A program made the translations under genes and the position numbers. The notes below the pieces were generated by a model, which saw only the letters and a list, made by a program, of their open reading frames with translations, was not told the origin of the DNA and did no database searches. Positions 17,111 to 25,334 of a DNA stretch of 64,000 nucleotides are shown in pieces (positions within the stretch are counted from its first letter, which is position 1; every line of letters starts with the position of its first letter). The DNA comes from Nocardia sp. alder85J (GTDB taxonomy: Bacteria > Actinomycetota > Actinomycetes > Mycobacteriales > Mycobacteriaceae): the NCBI RefSeq assembly GCF_020176955.2, contig NZ_JAIUCZ020000010.1:277479-341478 (forward strand), written 5' to 3'.

Positions 17111-19930
17111 TCATTCGCCGACCGCCTCCGAGCCCAGGGCGAACAGATTGCGGATCTCGTCGTTGTTCAGCTCGCCGATCCAGTTCTCGCCGGTGCCGAC
17201 CGTCAGATTCGCCAATTCCTGTTTGCCGCCGAGCATGTCGTGAATCCGCTCCTCGACGGTGTCGACACACACCAGCTTGCGCACCTGGACGTCGCGGCGC
17301 TGCCCGATGCGGAAGGCGCGGTCGGTGGCCTGGTTCTCCACCGCCGGATTCCACCAGCGGTCCAGGTGCACCACATGATTGGCGGCGGTCAGGTTCAGGC
17401 CGGTGCCACCGGCCTTGAGCGACAACAACATCAGCGGCGGCCCGTCCTCCTCGTGCTGGAACTGCTCGACCATGGTGTCGCGGCCCCGCTTCGACACCCC
17501 ACCGTGCAGGAACGGGATCCGGGTGCCGAATCGTTCGCTGAGATACGGCGTGATCAGCTCGCCGAACTCACGGAACTGGGTGAACAGCAGGGCCTTCTCG
17601 CCGTCGGCGAGTACCGATTCCAGCACGTCCTCCACCAGCGCCAGCTTGCCGGACCGGTGCTGCCCGCGGCGCAGCACCGAGGAGCCGTCGCCGAGGTAGT
17701 GAGCGGGATGGTTGCACACCTGCTTCAGCCGGGTGAGTGCGCCGAGCACCGTGCCCTTGCGCGAAATGCCCTCGCCCTTCGAGGTTTTCAGCTTCGCCAC
17801 CATGTCGTCGACCACCGCCTGATACAGCGCGGCCTGCTCGACGGTGAGGTTGGCGCGGACCGGGATCTCGATCTTGTCGGGCAGGTCGGCGATCACCGCC
17901 GGATCGGTCTTCACCCGGCGCAGCACGAACGGGGCGGTGACGGTGCGCAACCGGGTGATGGCGTTCTCGTCGCGTTCGCGTTCGATCGGGATCGCGAAGC
18001 GGGCATGGAACTGCGAGGGCTTGCCCAGCAGCGACGGGGCCGCGAAATCCATGATGGACCGCAACTCCTCGAGCCGGTTCTCCACCGGAGTTCCGGTGAG
18101 CGCCAGGCGATGTCGCGCGGGAATCTCGCGGGCGGCGCGGGCCTGGCGGGTGGCGGCGTTCTTGATGTGCTGGGCCTCGTCGAGCGCCACCCGGCCCCAG
18201 GACTGCCGTTTCAGCGCCTCGACGTCGCGGGCCAGCAATGCGTAGGTGGTGATCACCAGATCGGAATCGGCCACGGCCGCATCGAATTCCGCGCCCACGC
18301 GGCGGCCGGCGCCATGATGCACCGTCACCCGCAGCTCGGGGGCGAAGCGCTGGGCCTCGCGCTGCCAGTTGCCCACCACCGACATCGGGCACACCAGCAG
18401 GGTCGGGCCGGGTGCGGCGCCGGCCTGTTCGCGCTCGTGGACCAGCAGCGCCAGCACCTGAACGGTCTTGCCGAGGCCCATGTCGTCGGCCAGGATGCCG
18501 CCGCAGCCCATCCGGCTCATGGTGGCCAGCCAGGTCAGCCCGCGTTCCTGATACGGGCGCAGCTGCGCGCGCAGTCCCGCCGGCGCCGGAACCGGCTCCA
18601 CCACCCGGTTCGCGTCGAGCAGGGTCGCCACCCAGCCGGTGGCGCTGACCTCCTCCAGCGGCACCCGCTTCACCTCGGAGCCGGCCACCTCGGCCAGCAG
18701 CTGGGCCATCGTGCCCGTGGTGTCGGTGGTGCGGCCGCCGAGATAGGCGGCCGCGGCGGCGAGCACCTCGTGGTCGGCCTGCACCCATTCCCCGCGCAGC
18801 TGCACCAGATCCGATTTGGCCTGCACCAGCCGGGTCATCTCCGCGGGGGTCAGCACGGTGTCGCCGAGCGCCAGTTCCCAACGGTAGGAGACCAATCCGT
18901 CGAGGCCGACGGTGCTGTCGGTGGCGGCCGGGCTCTGCACCCGCAGCCGCATGCTCGGCGCCACGATCCGCCAGGCCCGGGGTAGCATGAGTTGTACTCC
19001 GGCGCTGCGTAATTCGTTTGCGCCGTGTGCGACCAGATCCTGTACGCCGGTGGTGGTGAGCAGGAAGTCGAGACCGCCGGGCGCGCGCGGCAGGTCGCGC
19101 AGCCGCGGGTACGCCTGGATCGCCGCCGTCACCCGGTCGCCCGCCAGGCGCAGCGCCGCCGGTTCGCCGATCGGTGGAACGGGTTGTGGCGCTTCGCCTT
19201 CCGCGCGCAGGCAGACCTCCAGCCGCCACAGCGTGTCGGCCTCGATGCCGGCATCGGGGCCCTCCTCGGGCTCCACCAGCCGCAGCACCAGTTCGGGCTC
19301 GCCGACGGTCAGGCTGGTCCGCCACTGCTCCAGTGCGGTGGACACCCGGTGCGAGCCCGATTCGACGGGCATGTCGGCGAGCAGCGCCGCCACCAGATCG
19401 TGGTCCGAGTGCGCCGGATGCGCCGCGGCGGCCAGCGCCAGCCGCACGATCGGATCGGTCAGCTCGGCGACCAGATCCTCCAGTACCGCCGCGGGCCGTC
19501 CGGCCACCCGCAGCGCGGGCGGGGTGGCCGCGACCAGTTCCGCCAGCCAGGCCCGCTGTCGCTGCCCGCCGACCAGCCGCCAGCGGGCCCACCACTCGCC
19601 GTCGGCCCGGGTCAGCTCCGGCACCACCCGGCCGCCGCGCGCCCAGCGCTGCACCCCTTGCGCGGCGTGCCCGAGGAAGCGCAGGTCGGCGGAGACCGCG
19701 GCGGGCGGCAGCCGCTGCAACAACACCTCCGCCGCCCGCGCCGGCGCCAGCGCGTGCGCCGGGACCACCGCCTCCACCGGCCCGTCCGGCCCCGCGTGCA
19801 GGACCCGCGCGCGGTGCCGGAAGCGCGCCGACGTCAGCACCTCACCGAGCGGGCCCGGTACCGCGGCGGCGGGATCGCCGTCGCGCCACAGCAGCAGGCC
19901 CGACCCCGGCGTCCACAACCCGTGCAGCAT
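17111..19930 (-). CDS. SNF2-family DEAD/DEAH-box helicase
   Basis: A 939-residue protein. The N-terminal half (about 1-450) is a SNF2-associated region with few recognisable motifs. The ATPase core runs from about 460 to the end: ADDMGLGKTVQ (motif I), DEAQHIKN (motif II, DEAQ), LTGTPVENRLEEL (motif III), SLKAGGTGLNLTAANH (motif V) and QATDRAFRIGQ (motif VI). These proteins translocate on double-stranded DNA or remodel nucleoprotein complexes such as stalled RNA polymerase; the bacterial subfamily with this N-terminal region is poorly characterised. It is the first gene of the helicase-SWIM-receptor operon and starts with ATG at 19930. Confidence 0.92.
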   Translation of the reverse strand: MLHGLWTPGSGLLLWRDGDPAAAVPGPLGEVLTSARFRHRARVLHAGPDGPVEAVVPAHALAPARAAEVLLQRLPPAAVSADLRFLGHAAQGVQRWARGGRVVPELTRADGEWWARWRLVGGQRQRAWLAELVAATPPALRVAGRPAAVLEDLVAELTDPIVRLALAAAAHPAHSDHDLVAALLADMPVESGSHRVSTALEQWRTSLTVGEPELVLRLVEPEEGPDAGIEADTLWRLEVCLRAEGEAPQPVPPIGEPAALRLAGDRVTAAIQAYPRLRDLPRAPGGLDFLLTTTGVQDLVAHGANELRSAGVQLMLPRAWRIVAPSMRLRVQSPAATDSTVGLDGLVSYRWELALGDTVLTPAEMTRLVQAKSDLVQLRGEWVQADHEVLAAAAAYLGGRTTDTTGTMAQLLAEVAGSEVKRVPLEEVSATGWVATLLDANRVVEPVPAPAGLRAQLRPYQERGLTWLATMSRMGCGGILADDMGLGKTVQVLALLVHEREQAGAAPGPTLLVCPMSVVGNWQREAQRFAPELRVTVHHGAGRRVGAEFDAAVADSDLVITTYALLARDVEALKRQSWGRVALDEAQHIKNAATRQARAAREIPARHRLALTGTPVENRLEELRSIMDFAAPSLLGKPSQFHARFAIPIERERDENAITRLRTVTAPFVLRRVKTDPAVIADLPDKIEIPVRANLTVEQAALYQAVVDDMVAKLKTSKGEGISRKGTVLGALTRLKQVCNHPAHYLGDGSSVLRRGQHRSGKLALVEDVLESVLADGEKALLFTQFREFGELITPYLSERFGTRIPFLHGGVSKRGRDTMVEQFQHEEDGPPLMLLSLKAGGTGLNLTAANHVVHLDRWWNPAVENQATDRAFRIGQRRDVQVRKLVCVDTVEERIHDMLGGKQELANLTVGTGENWIGELNNDEIRNLFALGSEAVGE

Positions 19931-20114
19931 CCGCCCATCAAATCAGCCGGTACCGACATCTCCGCCACCGCCTGCCACCGGGCGAATGCGGGCCGGTGCG
20001 AATTACTCCGGCGCAATTCGATACCGGCCGCGAGCCACGAATCCGTCGCACCCCACCGCTGCCCCTTTATTTCCGGCTGCGCGCGGAACATACTGGGATA
20101 TCCGCTGGTCACCG

Positions 20115-20137
20115 CACGAGCGACGGGCTCGCTCGTG
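20115..20137. repeat. Short perfect hairpin in the 297-bp helicase upstream region
   Basis: Nine-bp arms (20115-20123 and 20129-20137) around a 5-nt loop. The gap 19931-20227 otherwise holds only the 5' regions of the divergent helicase gene and the small gene at 20228; no further gene was seen. The hairpin could be an operator or a transcript structure. Confidence 0.35.
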
Positions 20138-20227
20138 TATTGCGACAACCCGCCGACCGGGTGTTCCCGGCGAGCCCGAATCCGCGGCGCAGCCGGCGTC
20201 GCGCAGAGCAGGGGAGGGCAGTGAATC

Positions 20228-20590
20228 ATGACAATTCTGCTCCAGGTTCTCGAGCAGAGTTTCACGCCGACGACGTCGTGGGAGCGCCGAAAATTCACGT
20301 TCGTCGACACCTCGAAGATCGTCGGCATGCGCCTCGACGGGCAGTCCGGTGTGTGGCTGGATCTGTCCCGGCCGGGCGAATCACAACGACTGGCGCGGAC
20401 GGCCGATCCGCATCAGGCGATCACCTTCCTGCTCAGCACGTTCGCGAAGATCGCCGAATGTGAGGAGCGGGGCGGTTCCTGGCTGATCGGCCACGACGGC
20501 GTGCACGTCGAATCGGTGCAGGCCATGCGCTACCCGCCGCAGGACGCGGAACTCCCCGCCGACGACCTGCTGGCCCGCGCCTGGCTGTAG
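20228..20590 (+). CDS. Hypothetical protein, 120 residues
   Basis: A small soluble protein with no family I can name. It starts MTILLQVLEQSFTPTTSWE and has mixed alpha/beta composition, no signal peptide, no TM segment and no cysteine cluster (one Cys). A GGGGAGGG ribosome site precedes the ATG. Codon use matches the genome (strong G/C at third positions), so the frame is likely real. It is divergent from the SNF2 helicase gene and upstream of the HNH lipoprotein gene, with no overlap with either. Function unknown. Confidence 0.65.
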   Translation: MTILLQVLEQSFTPTTSWERRKFTFVDTSKIVGMRLDGQSGVWLDLSRPGESQRLARTADPHQAITFLLSTFAKIAECEERGGSWLIGHDGVHVESVQAMRYPPQDAELPADDLLARAWL

Positions 20591-20658
20591 CGACGCGCCC
20601 GGAACCCTGACACACCGGCGCGAGCGGAGTTGTCGGCCGCCCGGTGTAGAAGTGAGCC

Positions 20659-21396
20659 GTGCGATCGAGCAGGGGTGGATCGAGGGCCACGCGGGGACAC
20701 CGTCCCCCGCTATCGCGTCGTGGCCTGGTCACGGCGGTCGTCGCCGTCCTGCTGGCCGGTTGCGCCCTACTCGCGGGTTGTGCGCGCACGCCGGCGACCC
20801 CCGCCCCCGGCAGCCCCACGCGGGCCCGGTTGGAGCAACTGCTCACCGAGGTGCGCGTGGTCGAGCACCGGACCCGCCCCGGCGGTTACGACCGTGGCTG
20901 CCTGGCCACGCAGGCGTGCGTCTTCGGCCCCGCGTGGTCCGACGGCCGGCACGACTGCGACGCCCGCAACCGGGTGCTCGGCGCCCAGCTGACGGCCGTC
21001 CGCTTCCGTCCCGGCAGCCGCGACTGCATCGTGCTCACCGGCACCCTGTCCGACCCGTACACCGGCCGCCGCATCCCCTTCGACCGCGCGCGGGCCCGCG
21101 CGGTCCAGATCGACCACGTCTACCCCCTGGCCGCCGCCTGGGATCTCGGCGCCGCGAATTGGTCACTGCCGCAACGCATCCGATTCGCCAACGACGTCGA
21201 GGTCAACCTGCTCGCCGTCGACGGCGGCAGCAACGAGGACAAGGGCGACCGCACCCCCGCCGACTGGCTCCCGCCCGCCCCCGCCTACCACTGCTTCTAC
21301 GCCGGCAAATACCTCACCGCCGCCACCCGCTACGACCTCCCGCTCACCACCGCCGACCACACCGCACTCGCGGCCGTCGCCCGCCACTGCCCCTGA
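20659..21396 (+). CDS. Exported HNH nuclease-like lipoprotein (DUF1524/GmrSD C-terminal type)
   Basis: A 245-residue protein. An Arg-rich N-terminus is followed by a hydrophobic segment and two consecutive LAGC lipobox-like sites (VAVLLAGCALLAGCAR, about 27-42), so it is probably a lipoprotein on the outer face of the membrane. The mature part has the HNH/DUF1524 hallmark IDHVYPLAAAWDLGA (about 153), a downstream FANDVEVNLLAVDGGSNEDK and a final TPADWLPP. Family members are metal-dependent nucleases; an exported one may degrade external DNA for nutrient use or defence. Four cysteines in the mature part could form disulfides. The GTG start at 20659 has a weak -10-like TAGAAG 6 nt upstream. Confidence 0.82.
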   Translation: MRSSRGGSRATRGHRPPLSRRGLVTAVVAVLLAGCALLAGCARTPATPAPGSPTRARLEQLLTEVRVVEHRTRPGGYDRGCLATQACVFGPAWSDGRHDCDARNRVLGAQLTAVRFRPGSRDCIVLTGTLSDPYTGRRIPFDRARARAVQIDHVYPLAAAWDLGAANWSLPQRIRFANDVEVNLLAVDGGSNEDKGDRTPADWLPPAPAYHCFYAGKYLTAATRYDLPLTTADHTALAAVARHCP

Positions 21397-21467
21397 CCTG
21401 CCGGAATCATCACCGCACCGGAGTTCCTGTGGCTGCTCCGGTCCTGTTCACGGGGCTATGGACTATC

Positions 21468-21483
21468 TCACAGCAGGCTGTGA
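21468..21483. promoter_or_regulatory. Palindrome upstream of the echA-like pair (candidate operator)
   Basis: TCACAGC and GCTGTGA are perfect 7-bp arms with a 2-bp centre. About 20 bp further lies an AT-rich stretch with overlapping -10-like hexamers TATAGA (21500-21505) and TAGATT (21502-21507), 60-70 bp before the ATG at 21568. The layout suits a repressor or activator site for the two-gene acyl-CoA operon. Confidence 0.45.
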
Positions 21484-21567
21484 TGCATGGACATCCGACT
21501 ATAGATTTATTCATTCAGTGAGAATGTGGCCGGGTGCAGCCTGCCCGCGGTAGGAAGAGGGTGGCCG

Positions 21568-22671
21568 ATGACCGACGATGTGCTCATCGAGAAACAGGAC
21601 GGGCTGGGGGTGATCACCCTCGCGCGGCCGCGGGCGATCAATGCGCTGAACCACGCGATGGTGCTGGCGATGCTGGCGGCATTGCGGGCGTGGGCCGATG
21701 ATGGCGAGGTGCGGGCGGTCGTGCTGACCGGGGCGGGGGAGCGCGGGCTGTGTGCCGGTGGCGATCTCGTCGGCATGTACGCGGATGCCAAGGATCGGGT
21801 GGGTGGGCCCGATTCGCCGAGCGGGCAGTTCTGGCGGGACGAATACACGCTGAACGCGCTGATCGCCGCGTACCCGAAGCCGTATGTCGCGATCATGGAC
21901 GGGCTGGTGCTCGGCGGTGGCGTGGGCGTGTCGGCGCACGGCAGTCATCGGGTGGTCACCGAGCGGTCGTCGGTCGGGATGCCGGAGACGGGGATCGGGT
22001 TCATCCCCGATGTGGGCGGCACGTATCTGTTGTCGCGGGCGCCCGGCGAAACGGGGACCCATCTGGGGCTGACCGCGGGCCGGATGTCCGCGGGCGATGC
22101 GATCGCGGCGGGGTTCGCCGACCATTACGTGCCGTCGGATCGGTTGCCGGCGCTGCTGGCGGCGTTGCGTGTCACCGAGGCGGATGTCGCGATCGCGAAA
22201 TTCGCCGAGGCCGCACCGGAATCCGAACTGCTCGGGCAGCGTGACTGGATCGACGCCTGTTACGCCGCCGGCAGTGTCGAGGAGATCGTGGCCGCGTTGC
22301 GGGTGCATCCGGCGCCGCGGGCCGGGCAGGCCGCCGCGGACATCCTGGCCAAATCGCCGTCCGCGCTGAAGGTGACGCTGCGGGCGCTGCGCGAGGCGCG
22401 CGGCGACGCCGGACTGGCCGACGCCCTGAACCGGGAGTTCCGGGTCTCGGTCGCCGGGCTGCGCAGTCACGATCTCGGCGAGGGCATCCGGGCGCAGGTG
22501 ATCGACAAGGATCGCTCGCCGCAGTGGTTGCCGCCGGACCTGGCCGACGTCAGCGCCGAACTGGTCGACTCCTATTTCATCCCGCTCGGCGATCGTGAAC
22601 TGGGTCTGGTGGATTCGGGCGCCTCCGCTATCGTCACGAATGTCCGCACCCGATCGGAGGAGCAGTCGTGA
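21568..22671 (+). CDS. echA9: 3-hydroxyisobutyryl-CoA hydrolase (enoyl-CoA hydratase/isomerase family)
   Basis: A 367-residue crotonase-fold enzyme. Its length, the long C-terminal part and motifs such as LCAGGDLVGMYADAK (oxyanion-hole region, about 66-80), DGLVLGGGVGVSAHGSHRV and MPETGIGFIPDVGGTYLLSR match 3-hydroxyisobutyryl-CoA hydrolase rather than a simple hydratase. It releases 3-hydroxyisobutyrate in valine breakdown. The ATG at 21568 has GGAAGAGGG upstream. Its stop overlaps the next gene by 4 bp. From memory, M. tuberculosis has the same neighbours as echA9-echA8 (Rv1071c-Rv1070c), hence the symbol. Confidence 0.85.
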   Translation: MTDDVLIEKQDGLGVITLARPRAINALNHAMVLAMLAALRAWADDGEVRAVVLTGAGERGLCAGGDLVGMYADAKDRVGGPDSPSGQFWRDEYTLNALIAAYPKPYVAIMDGLVLGGGVGVSAHGSHRVVTERSSVGMPETGIGFIPDVGGTYLLSRAPGETGTHLGLTAGRMSAGDAIAAGFADHYVPSDRLPALLAALRVTEADVAIAKFAEAAPESELLGQRDWIDACYAAGSVEEIVAALRVHPAPRAGQAAADILAKSPSALKVTLRALREARGDAGLADALNREFRVSVAGLRSHDLGEGIRAQVIDKDRSPQWLPPDLADVSAELVDSYFIPLGDRELGLVDSGASAIVTNVRTRSEEQS

Positions 22672-23444
22672 CCGATTTCGAGACCATCCTGCTGGAGCGC
22701 AAGGGCCGCGTCGCGCTCATCACGCTGAACCGGCCGAAGGCCCTGAACGCGCTGAACTCGCAGGTGCTCGTCGACATCACCGCCGCGCTCGACGAATTGG
22801 AGCCCGACGAGGGTATCGGCGCGGTCGTGCTGACCGGTTCGGAGAAGGCGTTCGCCGCCGGCGCCGACATCAAGGAGATGCAGTCCAAGTCGTACATGGA
22901 CATGTTCCTGGCCGACCAGTTCGCGGGCTGGGACCGGTTCACCGCGTTCCGCAAGCCGATCATCGCGGCGGTCTCCGGCTTCGCCCTCGGCGGCGGCTGT
23001 GAACTGGCCATGATGTGCGACATCCTGATCGCCGCCGATACCGCGAAGTTCGGTCAGCCGGAGATCAAGCTCGGCATCATCCCGGGTATGGGCGGTTCGC
23101 AGCGGCTGACCCGGGCCGTCGGCAAGGCCAAGGCCATGGACCTGGTGCTGACCGGGCGCACGATGGACGCCACCGAGGCGGAGCGGGCCGGGCTGGTGGC
23201 CCGGATCGTCCCGGCCGCGGAACTGCTGGCCACCGCGCTCGAGGTGGCGGAGACCATCGCGTCGCTGTCGCTGCCCTCGGTGCTGGTCGCCAAGGAGGTG
23301 GTCAACCGCTCGTACGAGACCACCCTGTCCGAGGGGCTGCGTTTCGAGCGGCGGGTCTTCCATTCGCTGTTCGCGACCGAGGATCAGAAGGAAGGCATGG
23401 CGGCCTTCGTGGAGAAGCGCGCCGCGAACTTCGGCAATCGCTGA
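22668..23444 (+). CDS. echA8: Enoyl-CoA hydratase, EchA8-like
   Basis: A 258-residue crotonase of classic hydratase length. The oxyanion-hole and active-site segments are AFAAGADIKEM (about 62-72), AVSGFALGGGCELAMMCD (Glu of the GGGCELA loop) and PEIKLGIIPGMGGSQRLTR, with the second catalytic Glu in PEI. It hydrates 2-enoyl-CoA to 3-hydroxyacyl-CoA in fatty-acid or branched-chain oxidation. GTG at 22668 overlaps the previous stop (GTGA), so it is translationally coupled to the hydrolase. Methacrylyl-CoA could be a substrate, given its partner. Confidence 0.93.
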   Translation: MTDFETILLERKGRVALITLNRPKALNALNSQVLVDITAALDELEPDEGIGAVVLTGSEKAFAAGADIKEMQSKSYMDMFLADQFAGWDRFTAFRKPIIAAVSGFALGGGCELAMMCDILIAADTAKFGQPEIKLGIIPGMGGSQRLTRAVGKAKAMDLVLTGRTMDATEAERAGLVARIVPAAELLATALEVAETIASLSLPSVLVAKEVVNRSYETTLSEGLRFERRVFHSLFATEDQKEGMAAFVEKRAANFGNR

Positions 23445-23472
23445 GGTCACGACGAGAAACGGTGCCGATCAG

Positions 23473-23543
23473 AGCGAGCGGCGGGATTCGAACCCACGTG
23501 AACGGATTTGCAATCCGGTACCTCACCACTCGGCCACGCCCGC
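23473..23543 (-). tRNA. tRNA-Cys (anticodon GCA)
   Basis: On the minus strand the acceptor arm GCGGGCG pairs with CGCTCGC (one G-U pair) and ends in discriminator U, the usual Cys identity base. The loop reads TTGCAAA with anticodon GCA, and the T arm is GTGGG TTCGAAT CCCGC. CCA is not encoded. The outermost anticodon-stem pair is C-U, a mismatch; the other four pairs are intact. Length is 71 nt. Confidence 0.95.
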
Positions 23544-23624
23544 ATCGTCGTGATCATCATGCCGGAGGTCGTCGGCGATACCGAGGATTGCGGTCAGGAT
23601 GATCGGAATCAATAGACTCGCCGT

Positions 23625-24161
23625 ATGGCGACACCACGTCCACTTCCACTGGATCCGATCGGGGAGGCCCACCGGCAGTGGGACGCGCACGGCTGGGGTG
23701 ACGTGGCCGACGGCATGGCGGCGGTCACCTCGCTGGTGCGCGCGCAGCAGATCGTGATGGCGCGAGTGGACGAGGCATTGCGCCCAACGGGCTTGACCTT
23801 CTCCCGATACGAGTTGCTCATGCTGCTGAGTTTCAGCCGTTCCGGCGCCCTGCCGATGGCGGTCGCCAGCGCGCGATTGCAGGTGCATCCGACAAGTGTG
23901 ACGAACACCGTGGATCGGCTGGAAGCCGCGAACCTGGTGAAGCGCGTGCCACATCCGAGCGATCGCCGGGCAACGTTGATCGAGATCACCACCGCGGGAA
24001 GAGATCTGGTAGGCCGGGCGACCGCGGACCTGAACGACCGGGTTTTCGCCCGCCCCGGCCTGCCGCCGGATCGCCTGCGGCTGTTGCTCACGCTGCTGGC
24101 GGAATTCCGCCGTGCCGCGGGCGACTTCGACAGTGGCGACACACCGGCGCGATGGTCGTGA
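23625..24161 (+). CDS. MarR family transcriptional regulator
   Basis: A 178-residue winged-helix protein. The DNA-binding region runs from about 65 to 130, with FSRYELLMLLSFSRSGALPM, the recognition-helix area VHPTSVTNTVDRLEAANLVKR and the wing HPSDRRATLIEITTAG. Such dimers usually repress a neighbouring transporter or detoxification gene; here the nearest same-strand gene is the Hsp70-like gene, an unusual partner. The ATG at 23625 lies 6 nt after TAGACT (23613-23618), so the mRNA may be leaderless. The upstream neighbour is tRNA-Cys on the other strand. Confidence 0.88.
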   Translation: MATPRPLPLDPIGEAHRQWDAHGWGDVADGMAAVTSLVRAQQIVMARVDEALRPTGLTFSRYELLMLLSFSRSGALPMAVASARLQVHPTSVTNTVDRLEAANLVKRVPHPSDRRATLIEITTAGRDLVGRATADLNDRVFARPGLPPDRLRLLLTLLAEFRRAAGDFDSGDTPARWS

Positions 24162-24262
24162 CACGCCGCCGTTGATACCTGTCCGATAACTATTGAGCTT
24201 CCACCCAGCGACTTTCCCGCGACGCGCTTGGCATTGCGCCGCAAAAGGTTCACCATTGAGCC

Positions 24263-25327
24263 ATGGTGCTGGTCCTCGGGGTATCAGCAGGTGCCGGGGG
24301 TGCGCGCGCAATGCTCACGCACTCCGATCAGCCACACCTCCCCCCCATCGATCACTGCACGGTGCCGCGCCCCTCCGGCGCCGGCGTCGACGAAGCGGTT
24401 TTCCATGCGATCGAGCTGATGCGCGAGGCCGCTACCAGCCGTGACGAATTCGTCACCGGTATCGCCGTGACGACCCGCTGCCCGACACACGAGGAAGCCG
24501 TCCGCGCCGCGGCGGGCCGCAGCCGCCTCACGATCGTCGACGAGCCGTTGGCGCAGTTGCGCTATCTCCGGTTCAGCGGCCGGCTGCCGGCCGAGGGCAC
24601 GGTACTCATCTACGACCTCGGCGCCTCGGGCCTCACCGTCACCCAGGCCGACTGTCGCACCGATGCCATCCTGGCCGGCCGGCACAGCACCGTCGTCGGC
24701 GGCGACGGGCACGACGCGCTGTTGCGCTGGCGCCTGGCCCACGACGGCGTCGCGATCGACCGGCCGACCAGTTGCGCGTACAAGGAGGCCCTCACCGCCT
24801 CGCCGGTGGTCACCGCCACCGACCCGCGCACCCATTCGCGAGTCGTGCTGACGCGCAGCGATTTCAACGAGCTGGTCACCGCCGGCATCCACCACTCGGT
24901 CTCGTACGTGCGGCAGCTGATCGAGGAGACGGGGGTGCAACCGCAGGCGGTGGCGCTGCTCGGCGGCTGCACCCGCAACCCGGGCATCCGCACGACGGTG
25001 GAGGGCCTGCTCGATCTGCCCTCGATCTACGACCCCGAACCGGAATTCGTCTCGGCGCGCGGGGCGGTGCTGATGGCGACCCAGCTGCCCTCGGCGCGCC
25101 GGGTGCGCGGGGTGCGGTTCGCCGGGAAGCCTGCCGTGCCCGGGCCCAACGGCGTGTCCAAGCGCAAACTCGTCGCCGCCGCGGCGGTCACCGCCACCCT
25201 CGGCGCCACGGTGGCGGGACTGCTGGTGCTGGACCACACCTCGGCCCCCGGCGGCACCCACGGCGGGACCAATCCGAGCCCGATGGAGGTCGCGGGTACG
25301 CCCGCGAATCCGCTGAACTCCAAGTAG
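24263..25327 (+). CDS. Membrane-anchored Hsp70/actin-like ATPase-fold protein
   Basis: A 354-residue protein. The N-terminus MVLVLGVSAGAGGARAML resembles the phosphate-1 strand-turn of the Hsp70/actin ATPase fold. Further on are VLIYDLGASGLTVTQAD (phosphate-2-like, about 114) and VALLGGCTRNPGIRTTVEG (adenosine motif, about 231). No substrate-binding domain of DnaK follows. Instead a Lys/Arg cluster (SKRKLV, about 297) precedes one TM helix of about 20 residues (about 302-321) and a 30-residue Gly/Thr/Pro-rich tail outside the membrane. The ATPase domain thus faces the cytoplasm. Similar tethered Hsp70-like proteins occur in mycolic-acid actinomycetes; their role is unknown. Confidence 0.75.
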   Translation: MVLVLGVSAGAGGARAMLTHSDQPHLPPIDHCTVPRPSGAGVDEAVFHAIELMREAATSRDEFVTGIAVTTRCPTHEEAVRAAAGRSRLTIVDEPLAQLRYLRFSGRLPAEGTVLIYDLGASGLTVTQADCRTDAILAGRHSTVVGGDGHDALLRWRLAHDGVAIDRPTSCAYKEALTASPVVTATDPRTHSRVVLTRSDFNELVTAGIHHSVSYVRQLIEETGVQPQAVALLGGCTRNPGIRTTVEGLLDLPSIYDPEPEFVSARGAVLMATQLPSARRVRGVRFAGKPAVPGPNGVSKRKLVAAAAVTATLGATVAGLLVLDHTSAPGGTHGGTNPSPMEVAGTPANPLNSK

Positions 25328-25334
25328 TCCGGGT

